Below, piece after piece: positions 51,688-61,450 of a DNA stretch of 64,000 nt (positions are counted from its first letter, which is position 1; every line of letters begins with the position of its first letter). The translations under genes and the position numbers were made by a program. The notes beneath the pieces are model-generated. The model was not told where the DNA came from, searched no databases, and saw only the letters and a list, made by a program, of their open reading frames with translations. Origin of the DNA: Caulobacteraceae bacterium UBA3198. GTDB taxonomy: Bacteria > Pseudomonadota > Alphaproteobacteria > Caulobacterales > Caulobacteraceae. The stretch covers positions 121,269 to 185,268 of the forward strand of contig DEWY01000005.1 in NCBI GenBank assembly GCA_002363865.1, written 5' to 3'.

Positions 51688-52479
51688 TCAGGGGGCGGAC
51701 GTCCGCCTGCGCATGTTCAGGAGGTAGACGGCGATGACGCCTGTGGCCACCAGGCCGATCAACAGGGTGGAAATGGCGTTGATCTCCGGGCTGACCCCCA
51801 GCCGGACGGCGCTGTAGATGCGGATCGGCAGGGTGGTGGCGCCGGGGCCCGTGGTGAAGCTGGCGATGACCAGATCGTCCAGGGACAGGGTGAAGGCCAG
51901 CATCCAGGCTGCGGCTACCGCCGGCGCGATATTGGGCAGGGTGACCAGGGCGAACGCCTTCCAGGGCGGCGCGCCCAGGTCGCGGGCGGCTTCTTCGAGG
52001 GCTTCGTCGAAGGAGACGAGCCGGGCCTGCACCACCACGGTGGCGTAGCAGAGGGTGAGCGTGGTGTGGGCGATGATCACCGTCCAGAAGCCCCTGGCCA
52101 CGCCGACGGACACAAACAACAGCAGCAAGGAAAGACCGAGGATCACCTCGGGCATGACCAGGGGCGCATAGGTCATGCTGGAGAACAGGGTGCGGCCCCG
52201 GAAACGGCCGGCTCGCACGAGGCCCAGTGCCGCCAACGTCCCGAGGATGGTGGCCAGCGTCGCCGAGACGAACGCCACCCGCAGGGTCACCCAGGCCGCC
52301 CCAAGCAGTTGCTCGTTCTGGAAGAGGCTCACATACCAGCGGGTAGAGAAGCCGCCCCAGACCGTGACCAGCCGGCTCTCGTTGAACGAATAGATCACTA
52401 GCAGGACGATGGGCAGGTAGAGGAAGGCCAGCCCGAACACGATGGCGGCGATGTTGAACGCGCTGGGCCCCCGCCGCAT
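51688..52479 (-). CDS. potI: Polyamine-type ABC transporter permease (PotI/PotC-like)
   Basis: This 263-residue permease has about six membrane helices and the binding-protein-dependent transport EAA loop (EEAARDLGAPPWKAFALVTLPNIAP at about 170-195). It pairs with PotH-type permease to form the channel for polyamine import. Its ATG overlaps the TGA of the upstream permease (ATGA). It is the last of the potF-G-H-I-like operon. Confidence 0.9.
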   Translation of the reverse strand: MRRGPSAFNIAAIVFGLAFLYLPIVLLVIYSFNESRLVTVWGGFSTRWYVSLFQNEQLLGAAWVTLRVAFVSATLATILGTLAALGLVRAGRFRGRTLFSSMTYAPLVMPEVILGLSLLLLFVSVGVARGFWTVIIAHTTLTLCYATVVVQARLVSFDEALEEAARDLGAPPWKAFALVTLPNIAPAVAAAWMLAFTLSLDDLVIASFTTGPGATTLPIRIYSAVRLGVSPEINAISTLLIGLVATGVIAVYLLNMRRRTSAP

Positions 52480-53429
52480 CAGCGCTGCTCCATCATCTTA
52501 GTCTGCTGACGCTGGAACAGCAGGATCGGGATGACCAGGGTGGCCAGCAGCACGATGGCCACGGCGCTGGCGGCGGGCCAGTCGCGGTTGGAGAAGAACT
52601 CCGTCCAGATGGTCTTGCCGAGCATCAGGGTGCCCGAGCCGCCCAGCAGGTCGGGGATCACGAACTCGCCGACCATGGGGATGAAGCAGAGCAGGGCGCC
52701 GGCCGCCACGCCGGGCAGGGACAGGGGAAAGGTCACCCGCCAGAAGCTCTGGAACGGCGTGCAGCCGAGATCTGCGGCGGCCTCCAGCAGGCCGGCCTCC
52801 TGCCGTTCCAGCACCGCATAGAGGGGCAGGACCATGAAGGGCAGATACGCGTAGACGAGGCCGATATAGACCGCCGTGTCGGTGTTCAGGATGTCCACCG
52901 GCGGCAGACCGATCTGGCCGAGCAGCATGTTCAGCAGGCCAGACGGCTTGAGGATGGCGATCCAGGCATAGACCCGGATCAGGAAGCTCGTCCAGAAGGG
53001 CAGGATCACCGCCATCAACAGGGCCTGGCGGACGCTGGGCCGGCACCTGGCCATGCCATAGGCCAGCGGATAGCCCACCAGCAGCAGGATCACCGTAGCC
53101 ACCCCTGCGAACTTCAGGCTGGAGAGATAGGCCGCCAGATAGAGGCCGTCCTGGCCCATCCGGGCATAGGCCTCGAAGTCGAGCGCCCGGACGAAGGCGA
53201 TGACGCCCGCCAGCCCCTGGCTCCAGTCCAGCCGCGGCGCATAGGGCGGGATGGCCAGGACCACGTCCGACAGGGACAGCTTGGCCACCAGCAGGAACGG
53301 CACGAGGAAGAAGACCGCCAGCCACAGGAAGGGCGCATAGGCCGCCCGCGCCTCCGAGCTCGGCTGTCCCCGGGGGCGTCCGAGGCCCTTCCAGGGGCGA
53401 CGCGGGCGCGGGGCGCCCGTCACGCTCAT
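52479..53429 (-). CDS. potH: Polyamine-type ABC transporter permease (PotH/PotB-like)
   Basis: This 316-residue permease has six membrane helices, the first at AYAPFLWLAVFFLVPFLLVA after a basic N-terminal extension (RPRRPWKGLGRPRG). The EAA loop is LLEAAADLGCTPFQSFWRVTFP. It forms the heterodimeric channel with the downstream permease. The start overlaps the ATP-binding gene stop by four bases. Confidence 0.9.
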   Translation of the reverse strand: MSVTGAPRPRRPWKGLGRPRGQPSSEARAAYAPFLWLAVFFLVPFLLVAKLSLSDVVLAIPPYAPRLDWSQGLAGVIAFVRALDFEAYARMGQDGLYLAAYLSSLKFAGVATVILLLVGYPLAYGMARCRPSVRQALLMAVILPFWTSFLIRVYAWIAILKPSGLLNMLLGQIGLPPVDILNTDTAVYIGLVYAYLPFMVLPLYAVLERQEAGLLEAAADLGCTPFQSFWRVTFPLSLPGVAAGALLCFIPMVGEFVIPDLLGGSGTLMLGKTIWTEFFSNRDWPAASAVAIVLLATLVIPILLFQRQQTKMMEQR

Positions 53430-54583
53430 CGGGTCAGCACCACGGCGGAATCCGGCGCAAAGGTCAGCCAGACCTTGTCGTCCCAGTCGACCGGGCGATC
53501 CACCACGCGGCTGGCGTTGGCCCGGGCCGCCCGGATGGTGCGCCCGCCGGGCAGCTCCACCAGATAGGTGGTCCAGTCCCCAAGATAGCCGATGTCGGCC
53601 ACGCTCCCCTCCAGGCGGTTGGGCCCAGGCGGTGGGGGATCGAGGTGCACCCGCATCTTCTCCGGCCGCACCGCCAGCCAGGCGGTCGAACCGATCGCGA
53701 TCGCATCGTCCTCGATGGCCTCAAGACCTTCGGGCGCTTCGGGGCTGACCAGGCGGATGATGTCGCCGTCATCCTCGGTGACCTTGGCCTCGAACAGGTT
53801 CACATCGCCGATGAAGTCAGCCACGTAGCGGGAATTGGGCGCCTCATAGACCTCGGCCGGCCGGCCGATCTGGGCCAGCTGGCCGGCCCGCATGACGGCG
53901 AGACGGTCGGCGGTGATCATCGCCTCTTCCTGATCGTGGGTGACGATCAGGAAGGTCATGCCCAGGCGCTGCTGCAGGGCCATCAGCTCGAACTGGGTCT
54001 CTTCCCGCAGCTTGCGGTCCAGGGCCCCGAGCGGCTCGTCCAGCAGCAGCATGCGCGGCTTGGGCGCGATGGCCCGGGCCAGAGCCACCCGCTGCTTCTG
54101 GCCCCCAGACAGCTGGTCAGGCTTGCGGTGGGCCAGGCCCTCCAGCCGCACCAGGGCCAGCATCTCATCCACCCGGGCGGCCACCTCGGCCTTGGGCTTC
54201 TTCTGCTGGCGCAGGCCAAAGGCGATGTTCTGGGCCACCGTCAGGTGGGGAAACAGGGCGTAGGACTGGAACATCATGTTCACCGGCCGCAGGTGCGGCG
54301 GCCGACCGGCCAGGTCCTCGCCGCCGAGCGTGATGCGGCCCAGGTCCGGCGTTTCGAAGCCGGCGAGCATCCGCATCAGGGTCGACTTACCGCAGCCCGA
54401 CGGGCCCAGCAGGGCGAAGAATTCCCCCTCATAGATGTCCAGCGACACCGCATCGACGGCGGTCTCGCCACCGAAGCGCTTGGTCACCTGGTCGAAGCGG
54501 ACCAGCGGTTTGGCCGAGGGATCCGCCCACGGGGCGAAGCTCGAGCGCACCGCGCCGATGTTCAAACGCGGCTTGGCGTTCAC
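53426..54583 (-). CDS. potG: Polyamine-type ABC transporter ATP-binding protein (PotG/PotA-like)
   Basis: This 385-residue ATPase energises polyamine import. Walker A is GPSGCGKST, the Q-loop is MMFQSYALFPHL, the signature is LSGGQKQRVALARA and Walker B is LLLDEPLGALD, followed by His in VTHDQEEAM. A C-terminal TOBE-like regulatory domain (about residues 280-385) has LAVRPEKMRVHLDP. It is downstream of the substrate-binding gene and overlaps the permease by four bases. Confidence 0.94.
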   Translation of the reverse strand: MNAKPRLNIGAVRSSFAPWADPSAKPLVRFDQVTKRFGGETAVDAVSLDIYEGEFFALLGPSGCGKSTLMRMLAGFETPDLGRITLGGEDLAGRPPHLRPVNMMFQSYALFPHLTVAQNIAFGLRQQKKPKAEVAARVDEMLALVRLEGLAHRKPDQLSGGQKQRVALARAIAPKPRMLLLDEPLGALDRKLREETQFELMALQQRLGMTFLIVTHDQEEAMITADRLAVMRAGQLAQIGRPAEVYEAPNSRYVADFIGDVNLFEAKVTEDDGDIIRLVSPEAPEGLEAIEDDAIAIGSTAWLAVRPEKMRVHLDPPPPGPNRLEGSVADIGYLGDWTTYLVELPGGRTIRAARANASRVVDRPVDWDDKVWLTFAPDSAVVLTR

Positions 54584-54617
54584 GAGCGGTCGAGCTCCGA
54601 GGTCGCGCTACGACGGG

Positions 54618-55733
54618 TCACTGGCCCGTCTGCACCCGGGTCCATTGCCGGTTCACCTCGCGGACCAGGTCCTGGCCTTTGGCGGTGGTGACGAACAGAC
54701 GCTCCATCACCTCGTCGCTGGGATAGATGCGCGGATCATCCCGGACTTCCGGATCGACCAGGGCCGTGGCCGGCTCATTGGCGTTGGCGTAGGCGGTGTA
54801 GTTGGACGCCGTCGCGATCACGTCGGGACGCAGCATGAAGTCCAGGAAGGCGTAGGCCGCGTCCGGGTTGGGGGCGTCCACCGGAATGGCGAAGACGTCG
54901 AACCAGACCTGGCTGCCTTCGCTGGGGATCACATAGTCCACCTCCACGCCGGCCCCGGCCTCTTCGGCCCGGTCGGCGGCCTGGAAGATGTCGCCGGAAT
55001 AGCCGATGGCCACGCAGATATCGCCATTCGCCAGGCCGTTGATGTATTCCGAGGAGTGGAACTTGCGCACATGGGGGCGCACGGCCATCAGCATCTCGGT
55101 GGCGGCCTCATAGTCGGCCACAGTGGTCGAGTTGGGATCCTTGCCCAGATAGTTCAGCGCCACGGCGTACATGTCTTCCGAGGCGTCGAGGAAGTAGACC
55201 CCGCAGTCGGCCAGCTTGGCGATGTTCTCCGGCCCGAACAGGACCTTCCAGGAATCGATGGTCACGCCGGGCAGGCGTTCGGCCACCTTCTGCGGATTGA
55301 AGCCGATGCCGATGGTGCCCCACATGTAGGGAACGGTGTAGCGACCGCCCGGATCGAAGGGCTCCATATAGGCCATGATCTTGGGCGACAGATTGCCGAT
55401 ATTGGTCAGCTTGGACTTGTCGAGCTCAGCGATGGCGCCGGCCTCGATATAGCGCGGGATGTTGTGGTTGGACGGGGTCACCACGTCATAGCCGGTGCCG
55501 CCCTGGAGCATCTTGGTCTCCAGCACCTCATTGGAATCAAAGGTGTCGTAGACGACCTTGAGGCCGGTATCGCTGGTGAAGGCCTCCAGGAGCTGAGGAT
55601 CGATATAGTCCGACCAGTTGTAGATCCGCACCGTGTCATTGGCGCTCTGGCCCTGACCGCAGGCGCTCAGGCCCAGCAAGGCCGCCGCGCCAGCCGCCGC
55701 CAGTCCCGTCTTCTTCACCCAAGTCCGCATCAT
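54618..55733 (-). CDS. potF: Polyamine ABC transporter substrate-binding lipoprotein (PotF/PotD-like)
   Basis: This 371-residue periplasmic binding protein has a lipoprotein signal (LLGLSAC lipobox at about residues 19-25) and the SBP motif TVRIYNWSDYIDP. Aromatic and acidic residues for polyamine capture are plausible (WSDYID, VVTPSNHN, WGTIGIGFNP). GGGAGAGC precedes tandem ATG codons. It is the first gene of the four-gene transporter operon. It is divergent from metG. Confidence 0.91.
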   Translation of the reverse strand: MMRTWVKKTGLAAAGAAALLGLSACGQGQSANDTVRIYNWSDYIDPQLLEAFTSDTGLKVVYDTFDSNEVLETKMLQGGTGYDVVTPSNHNIPRYIEAGAIAELDKSKLTNIGNLSPKIMAYMEPFDPGGRYTVPYMWGTIGIGFNPQKVAERLPGVTIDSWKVLFGPENIAKLADCGVYFLDASEDMYAVALNYLGKDPNSTTVADYEAATEMLMAVRPHVRKFHSSEYINGLANGDICVAIGYSGDIFQAADRAEEAGAGVEVDYVIPSEGSQVWFDVFAIPVDAPNPDAAYAFLDFMLRPDVIATASNYTAYANANEPATALVDPEVRDDPRIYPSDEVMERLFVTTAKGQDLVREVNRQWTRVQTGQ

Positions 55734-55926
55734 GCTCTCCCTTAGCAGCCCAGCTTCTGCTTATCAGGCTGATGGCGCGAGGGTTAAGTCCCCATTCGAC
55801 GCCAGACCCGCAGGAACCGCAGCTTTGCAGCCTGACGTGGCGCCGCCGCCCTGCGATGGCCTTCGCCGTCCCGGCGCCATATAAGCCCGCCCTCATCGAC
55901 CTTAAGCACCAAGAGCGCGCAGACCC

Positions 55927-57741
55927 ATGTCCCGCATCCTCATCACCTCGGCCTTGCCCTACATCAACGGGATCAAGCACCTGGGGACGCTTGCGGGTTC
56001 CATGTTGCCGGCCGACGTCTATGCGCGGTTCCAGCGGTCCCGGGGCCGGGAGACCCTCTATATCTGCGCCACCGACGAACACGGCACGCCCACCGAGCTG
56101 GCGGCGGCCGAGGCGGGGGTTGATCCCGCCGCCTTCTGCGCCGCCCAGCATGAGGTTCAGGCCGAGCTTGGGGCGAAGTTCGGCCTCTCCTGGGATCATT
56201 TCGGCCGTTCGTCCTCGCAGCAGAACCACCGGCTGACCCAGCGCTTCGCCCAGACCCTGTGGGAGGCCGGCTTCATCGAGGAGAAGGTCACCCAGCAGGT
56301 CTATTCCAACGCCGACAAGCGTTTCCTGCCGGACCGCTATGTGATCGGCACCTGTCCCCACTGCGCCTATCCGGCCGCCCGCGGGGACCAGTGCGAGAAC
56401 TGCACCCGGGTGCTCGATCCCGCCGACCTGATCGCGCCCCGCTCGGCGGTTTCCGGGTCTGAGGACATCGAGATCCGGCCGTCGAAGCACCTGTTCCTTC
56501 GTCAGAGCCTGTTTTCCGACAAGCTGCGGACCTGGATCGACGGCAAGAAGGGCGACTGGCCGCTGCTGGTCACATCCATTGCGCTGAAATGGCTGGATGA
56601 AGGGCTGCAGGACCGGGGCATCACCCGCGATCTGGAATGGGGCGTGCCGGTCAACGCCGCCGAATGGGGCCCCAATCCCGATGGCGCCACGCCGGACGTC
56701 GAAGGTCTGGCGGGCAAGGTCTTCTATGTCTGGTTCGACGCCCCCATCGAGTACATCGGCGCCACCTGGGAGTGGGCGGACGCCAAGGCCGCCGCCGAGG
56801 GCAGGGGCCAGGCCGACGAGGCGGAGTGGGAGCGCTGGTGGCGCGAGCCGCTCGCCGCAGACGTCACCTATGTGGAGTTCATGGGCAAGGACAACGTGCC
56901 CTTCCACACCGTCGGCTTCCCCTGCACCCTGATCGGGGCCAACGAGCAGCGCGGCCCCGACGGCGCCTGGGGGGCGGTCAATAATGCGCCCTGGAAGCTG
57001 GTGGACCGGCTGAAGGGCTTCAACTGGCTGGACTATTACGGCGGCAAGTTCTCCACCTCGCAGAAGCGCGGCGTCTTCATGGACCAGGCCCTGGAGCTGC
57101 TGCCTGCCGACTACTGGCGCTGGTGGGTGGTCGCCAATGCGCCGGAGGGTTCAGACGCCACCTTCACCTGGGAGCAGTTCCAGACCCAGGTGAATGCGGA
57201 CCTGGCCGATGTGCTGGGCAATTTCGTCAACCGCATCCTGAAGTTCACCGAAACCCGCTTCGAGGGCGTCGTGCCCGACGGTGGCGCGCCCGGCGAGCTG
57301 GAGATCAAGCTGGCCTCCGACGTGTCGGCCAAGCTCGCCGAGCTGACCGAGCTCATGGAAGCCATGGAGATGCGCAAGTCGGCCCAGGCGCTGCGTCAGC
57401 TCTGGGTGCTGGGCAACCAGTACCTGACCGAGGCTGCGCCCTGGACCGCCATCAAGACCGACCGGGACCGGGCCGCCGTCGCGGTCCGTACAGGCCTCAA
57501 TCTGGTGGCTCTGTTCGCCAAGGTGTCCGAGCCCTTCATCCCGTTCGCCGCCGAGAAGATCGCCGGCGGGGTGGGCGAGGCCTTCCCGGGGCGCTGGCCG
57601 CAAGGGGAGGGCGCGACCCTGCTGAACGCGTTGCAGCCGGGGACCAAGGTCGCGGCCCCTGACGTGCTGTTCCGCAAGATCGAGGACGTCCAAGTCGAGG
57701 AATGGCGCGAGCGGTTCGGCGGCGAGGTCGAGCCGGCTTAA
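55927..57741 (+). CDS. metG: Methionyl-tRNA synthetase
   Basis: This 604-residue class Ia synthetase charges tRNA-Met. The HIGH-like motif is in PYINGIKHLGT (residues 11-21), a zinc knuckle has Cys143, Cys146, Cys156 and Cys159, and the KMSKS-equivalent is KFSTSQKRG at about 374. A helical anticodon-binding domain ends the protein. The MetG1-like four-Cys knuckle is the two-CxxC form. The stop shares TTAA with the convergent flavoprotein gene. Confidence 0.95.
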   Translation: MSRILITSALPYINGIKHLGTLAGSMLPADVYARFQRSRGRETLYICATDEHGTPTELAAAEAGVDPAAFCAAQHEVQAELGAKFGLSWDHFGRSSSQQNHRLTQRFAQTLWEAGFIEEKVTQQVYSNADKRFLPDRYVIGTCPHCAYPAARGDQCENCTRVLDPADLIAPRSAVSGSEDIEIRPSKHLFLRQSLFSDKLRTWIDGKKGDWPLLVTSIALKWLDEGLQDRGITRDLEWGVPVNAAEWGPNPDGATPDVEGLAGKVFYVWFDAPIEYIGATWEWADAKAAAEGRGQADEAEWERWWREPLAADVTYVEFMGKDNVPFHTVGFPCTLIGANEQRGPDGAWGAVNNAPWKLVDRLKGFNWLDYYGGKFSTSQKRGVFMDQALELLPADYWRWWVVANAPEGSDATFTWEQFQTQVNADLADVLGNFVNRILKFTETRFEGVVPDGGAPGELEIKLASDVSAKLAELTELMEAMEMRKSAQALRQLWVLGNQYLTEAAPWTAIKTDRDRAAVAVRTGLNLVALFAKVSEPFIPFAAEKIAGGVGEAFPGRWPQGEGATLLNALQPGTKVAAPDVLFRKIEDVQVEEWRERFGGEVEPA

Positions 57742-58964
57742 GGCTGCTCAGCCAGCCAGTCGATCGCGCCGTTGGCCGCGGCGCGGCCGGTGGCGAAGCT
57801 CGCCTGCAGCAGATAGCCGCCGGTGGGCGCCTCCCAGTCCAGCATCTCGCCGGCGGCGAACACTCCTGGCCGCGCCTTGAGCATCAGCCGCTCGTCCAGG
57901 CCCTCGAACTTCAGGCCGCCGGCGCTGGAAATGGCCCGCTCCAGCCCCGCCACGCTGCTCAGCGGGACGGGGACAGCCTTGATCGCTTCGGCCAGGCCCA
58001 CCGGGCTGCGAGGCAGGTTTGCGCCGAAGGCCTCCCGCAGGAGGCCGATCTCCACGGCTGAGAGCTTCAGCATCTTGCGCAGGCGGTTGGACAGGCTGTC
58101 GCCGGGCCGGCCGCCGATGAGGCGGGAGGCCAAGTCACCCCGGCGCATGTCTGGCCGCAGGTCGATCAGGAGTTGGGCCGTCCCGCCGCCTTCCATCGCG
58201 CGGCGGATATCGCCGGACAGGGCATAGATCCCGCCACCCTCCAAGCCATAGGCGGCCACCATGGCCTCGCCGCGGATCGTATGTTCGCCAAAGGTGAGCG
58301 CCACGGCCTTGAGCGGCGCGCCGGCGAAGCGCTGGGCGAAGGCCGGGCTCCAGTCGGTCAAAACCCCCATATTGGTCGGGGCGAAGGGCGCAACCGGTGC
58401 GCCGATGTCCGCCAGGGCGCCAGCCCAGGCCCCGTTGGCGCCAAGCCTTGGCCAGCTTGCGCCGCCCATCGCCAGCACCGTGGCGGAGGGCCGGACCGCC
58501 ACCTCGCCCGCCGGGGTTTCGAATGTCAGTGCGCCGTCTGCCCCCCAGCCGGTCCAGTGGTGGCGTAGGTGGAAACTGACACCTCCGGTGTCCAGGCGGC
58601 CGAGCCAGGCCCGCAGCAGGGGGGAGGCCTTCAGCGCCCGGGGAAAGACCCGGCCGCTGGAGCCCACGAAGGTCTCCTGGCCCAGACCCTCGGCCCAGGC
58701 GCGCAGAGCCGCCGGGTCGAAGGCCTCGATCACGCCGCCAAGCGGGCCTGCGGCCTCGCCATAGCGGCCCGTGAACTCGGCCATGGGCTCGGAGTGGGTG
58801 AGGTTGAGGCCGCCGCGGCCGGCCATCAGGAACCGCCGCCCGAGACTCGGCATGCGCTCATAGACGGAGACCGACAGCCCGGCCCCTGCCAGGATTTCGG
58901 CGGCCATCAGCCCGGCCGGTCCGCCGCCGATGACGGCGACGTCCGGCGTCTTGGGGTCGTCCAT
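57738..58964 (-). CDS. TIGR03862/BaiN-like flavoprotein (HI0933 family)
   Basis: This 408-residue NAD(P)/FAD-dependent flavoprotein has VAVIGGGPAGLMAAEILAGAG (residues 9-29) and GRRFLMAGRGGLNLTHSEP in the N-terminal half, then LAMGGASWPRLGANG, and ends with GGYLLQASFATGRAA. The HI0933/BaiN group contains an uncharacterised bacterial flavoprotein family. Function is unknown; it reduces an unidentified substrate. It starts three bases before the GDYXXLXY gene stop on the same strand. Confidence 0.9.
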   Translation of the reverse strand: MDDPKTPDVAVIGGGPAGLMAAEILAGAGLSVSVYERMPSLGRRFLMAGRGGLNLTHSEPMAEFTGRYGEAAGPLGGVIEAFDPAALRAWAEGLGQETFVGSSGRVFPRALKASPLLRAWLGRLDTGGVSFHLRHHWTGWGADGALTFETPAGEVAVRPSATVLAMGGASWPRLGANGAWAGALADIGAPVAPFAPTNMGVLTDWSPAFAQRFAGAPLKAVALTFGEHTIRGEAMVAAYGLEGGGIYALSGDIRRAMEGGGTAQLLIDLRPDMRRGDLASRLIGGRPGDSLSNRLRKMLKLSAVEIGLLREAFGANLPRSPVGLAEAIKAVPVPLSSVAGLERAISSAGGLKFEGLDERLMLKARPGVFAAGEMLDWEAPTGGYLLQASFATGRAAANGAIDWLAEQP

Positions 58965-58966
58965 GT

Positions 58967-59614
58967 CTAGAACCAGTTCAAGTCTGCGCGGATCCCGCCC
59001 ACCTCGACGCCCCTGAGGCGCGCCCGGCCGTCCTGGCCGATGGAGACGATGGCGAAGGCCGGCGGGGCGGCGGCGTCCCCCTGGCGGCGCAGGGCGGCTT
59101 CCAGGGCTTCGGCCTTCGTCTGGTCGGCGTAGAAGCGATCGACGCCAATGTCGAGGGTGATGAAGGTTTCCTGCGGGCGCTCTTCGACCGGCGGACCATC
59201 CTCAGTCGGCTCCCGCGGGGGGGCGAGAAAGGCCTGGCGACAATCGGCCTGGCCGCGGACCACCACGGGCCCATGCCGCAGGGCGGCGTCCCGCGTGGCG
59301 CCGCCGCCGGAGACCTGGTGGGTGTTATCCGCCGTCGGGGAAAGGGCGACCCAGCTGTCGTTATGACCATAATGGGCTTCGAGATCCGGCGGGCATGGGG
59401 CGCCGTCCTCCAGGCGTTCCACCAGCTGCAGGGCCGCATAGTGGCCACTGAGCAGGCTGCGGGGGTCGACCGCCTCCATGGCCAGCCGCACCTCCTGGCC
59501 TCCGGCCCGGGCGCGGTCTTCCCGCACCAGCAGGCCGATCAGGGCCACTATCAGAAGGAGGGCCACTGCGCCGATCCGCAGGGCGAGCGCGCGGGGGCTC
59601 GACATCCGGGTCAT
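58967..59614 (-). CDS. GDYXXLXY-domain exported protein
   Basis: This 215-residue protein has an N-terminal membrane anchor (IGAVALLLIVALIGLLV) and a periplasmic domain with the family motif here as SGHYAALQL (consensus GDYxxLxY), with GRARLRGVEVGGIR near the end. It is commonly encoded after DUF2157/DUF4401 membrane proteins; here it follows a DUF2157 gene by a four-base overlap. Function unknown. Confidence 0.85.
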   Translation of the reverse strand: MTRMSSPRALALRIGAVALLLIVALIGLLVREDRARAGGQEVRLAMEAVDPRSLLSGHYAALQLVERLEDGAPCPPDLEAHYGHNDSWVALSPTADNTHQVSGGGATRDAALRHGPVVVRGQADCRQAFLAPPREPTEDGPPVEERPQETFITLDIGVDRFYADQTKAEALEAALRRQGDAAAPPAFAIVSIGQDGRARLRGVEVGGIRADLNWF

Positions 59615-60660
59615 GCCTTGATCCTTCCACGGCGAAGCAGGCCGCCGGCGACCAGGGCCAGGACGGCGCAGCCGGCGAAGACGCCTGCGGCGGTCATGAG
59701 CCCGAGGCCGAGATCCATCAGGATGGCGCTGATCGCGGCGATGGCCGAGAGCACGCCCGCAGCGGTCACGCCGCCGGCGCGGTCATGCAGGCCAAGGGCG
59801 ATCATCCCGCCGGAGAGGATCAGCCAGGCCAGGCGATGGACGAGTCCATAGACCTCGCTGGAAAGACCGGCCGCGGCGAAGGCCGCCAGGGCGCCCACCG
59901 CCATCCAGGCGAAGATGATCCCGGCGGCGCGCCGCTCCTGCTCATTGGCCCAGCGGGCGGCGGCGCCAGCCAGGGCGAAGGCTGCGGCCAGGGCCAGATA
60001 GCCCTCCGGCCGCACGTCGGGGGCGGCGAACAGCCAGCCCAGCACCAGGGCTGGCCCCGCCAGATGGGCGAGGCTGCGGCTGCGCCAGGCCAGGGCCAGA
60101 AGCGCGCCAGCCGGGGCGGCGATGGCCAGCCAACGCAGTTGCAGACCGAAGAGACCCTCGGGTCCGGCGAAGTCGCCGAGCGCAATGAGAGCGACGGCGG
60201 CGATGGCCGCCGCGTTGGATCGACCGGCCAGGGCCAGCAGGGCGGCGGCAAGACCTGCGCCGCGCAGGGCCGCCTGAGGATCGCCGGCCAGGTCGAAGAT
60301 CTGTCCGGTCAGGCCGATGGCGCCGGCATAGACCAGGGCCGCGACGCCAAGCAGGACGTCACGGACCAGGGGGCGGCCGCGCAGGGCCGCCCAGGCCGCG
60401 CCGCCGCAGGTGGCGGCGAAGACGGTGAGGATCAGGACGAATCTGGCCAGGCGGGGAATGGCGTCCCAGTTGGCCGCCACGAAGGCGATGGCCGCCAGGC
60501 CCGCCAGAACCGCGCCCATCACCGCCAGGGCGACGCCGGCGTCGATGCGGCGGGCCTCGGCCACGCTGTCGAGAATGGGCTGGCGGGACTCAGGCGCCAC
60601 CAGGCCCTGGGCGATCCAGCGATCGAGGTCCTCGCTCAGCCGCGCCTTATAGGCCGCCAT
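59611..60660 (-). CDS. DUF2157 multi-pass membrane protein
   Basis: This 349-residue protein has a polar N-terminal segment (LSEDLDRWIAQGLVAPESRQPIL) that resembles the DUF2157 head and about ten hydrophobic Ala/Leu-rich helices after it. The ATG at 60660 has GGAGGGAG upstream. It is translationally coupled to the GDYXXLXY gene. Function unknown; such pairs are probably membrane sensors or envelope complexes. Confidence 0.85.
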   Translation of the reverse strand: MAAYKARLSEDLDRWIAQGLVAPESRQPILDSVAEARRIDAGVALAVMGAVLAGLAAIAFVAANWDAIPRLARFVLILTVFAATCGGAAWAALRGRPLVRDVLLGVAALVYAGAIGLTGQIFDLAGDPQAALRGAGLAAALLALAGRSNAAAIAAVALIALGDFAGPEGLFGLQLRWLAIAAPAGALLALAWRSRSLAHLAGPALVLGWLFAAPDVRPEGYLALAAAFALAGAAARWANEQERRAAGIIFAWMAVGALAAFAAAGLSSEVYGLVHRLAWLILSGGMIALGLHDRAGGVTAAGVLSAIAAISAILMDLGLGLMTAAGVFAGCAVLALVAGGLLRRGRIKA

Positions 60661-60686
60661 CCTTGCGCTCCCTCCGTGGGGGATCA

Positions 60687-60710
60687 GGCCGGGACACAAA
60701 CGCCCCGGCC
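60687..60710 (-). terminator. Hairpin after TerC gene
   Basis: A 7-bp stem (GGCCGGG / CCCGGCC) separated by ten bases lies between the terC-like stop and the DUF2157 start on the same strand. It has no U-run, so a terminator role is only possible. Confidence 0.35.
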
Positions 60711-60721
60711 CTTGACCCAGT

Positions 60722-61450
60722 CTAGTGCAGTCGGTGCTCGGCCGCCTCGTCCGGCGAAATGTCCAGGAAGCCTGGCATGACGGCGTTGTAGGAGTCCGTC
60801 CGGTCGAGCTTCACGACGGCGTTGCGATGGCCTTCCCAGACCATGGACAGGGCCACATAGAGCACCACGGCCAGACCGATATAGCCGATCCACCGGTAGC
60901 GGTGCAGCAGGCTGGCGATGTAGGTGGCGGCCACCCCCATCAGGGCGATGGACAGGATCAGGCCGAAGACCAGGATGCCCGGATGCTCGCGGGCCGCGCC
61001 GGCCACAGCCAGCACATTGTCCAGAGACATGGAGAGGTCGGCGATCAGGATCTGGACGAAGGCGGCGCGGAAGCTCTTGACCGGACGGGCCGAGGGTTCG
61101 GTGGTCGGGTCGCCGTCCAGCACCGCCTCAGCATCGGCCTCGTCATGGACGGCCTGCTCCCGCAGCTCCTTCCACATCTTCCAGCAGACCCACATCAGCA
61201 GCAGGCCGCCGGCGAACAGCAGGCCGATGATGCCGAGCAGCTGTGTGGTGATCAGCGCAAAGCCGATCCGCATGATCACGGCCGCGATCAGGCCATAGAG
61301 AATGGCCTTCTTGCGCTGATCAGCGGGCAGGGCGCCTGCGGCCAGGCCCACGGCGACGGCATTGTCGCCGGCCAGGACCAGGTCGATGAGGAGCACCTGA
61401 AAGAGGGCGGTAAGGGCGGGGCCGTGTTCGGCGAGCAATGACTCAAACAT
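60722..61450 (-). CDS. TerC-family integral membrane protein (YjbE-like)
   Basis: This 242-residue membrane protein of about seven helices has the TerC hallmark Asp residues in LIDLVLAGDNAVAVG and LIADLSMSLDNVLAVAG. TerC and YjbE-type proteins export Mn2+ or help metallate exported proteins. A central charged loop (about 95-125) connects the two halves. I see no yybP-ykoY Mn riboswitch in its 79-base leader. Confidence 0.92.
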   Translation of the reverse strand: MFESLLAEHGPALTALFQVLLIDLVLAGDNAVAVGLAAGALPADQRKKAILYGLIAAVIMRIGFALITTQLLGIIGLLFAGGLLLMWVCWKMWKELREQAVHDEADAEAVLDGDPTTEPSARPVKSFRAAFVQILIADLSMSLDNVLAVAGAAREHPGILVFGLILSIALMGVAATYIASLLHRYRWIGYIGLAVVLYVALSMVWEGHRNAVVKLDRTDSYNAVMPGFLDISPDEAAEHRLH

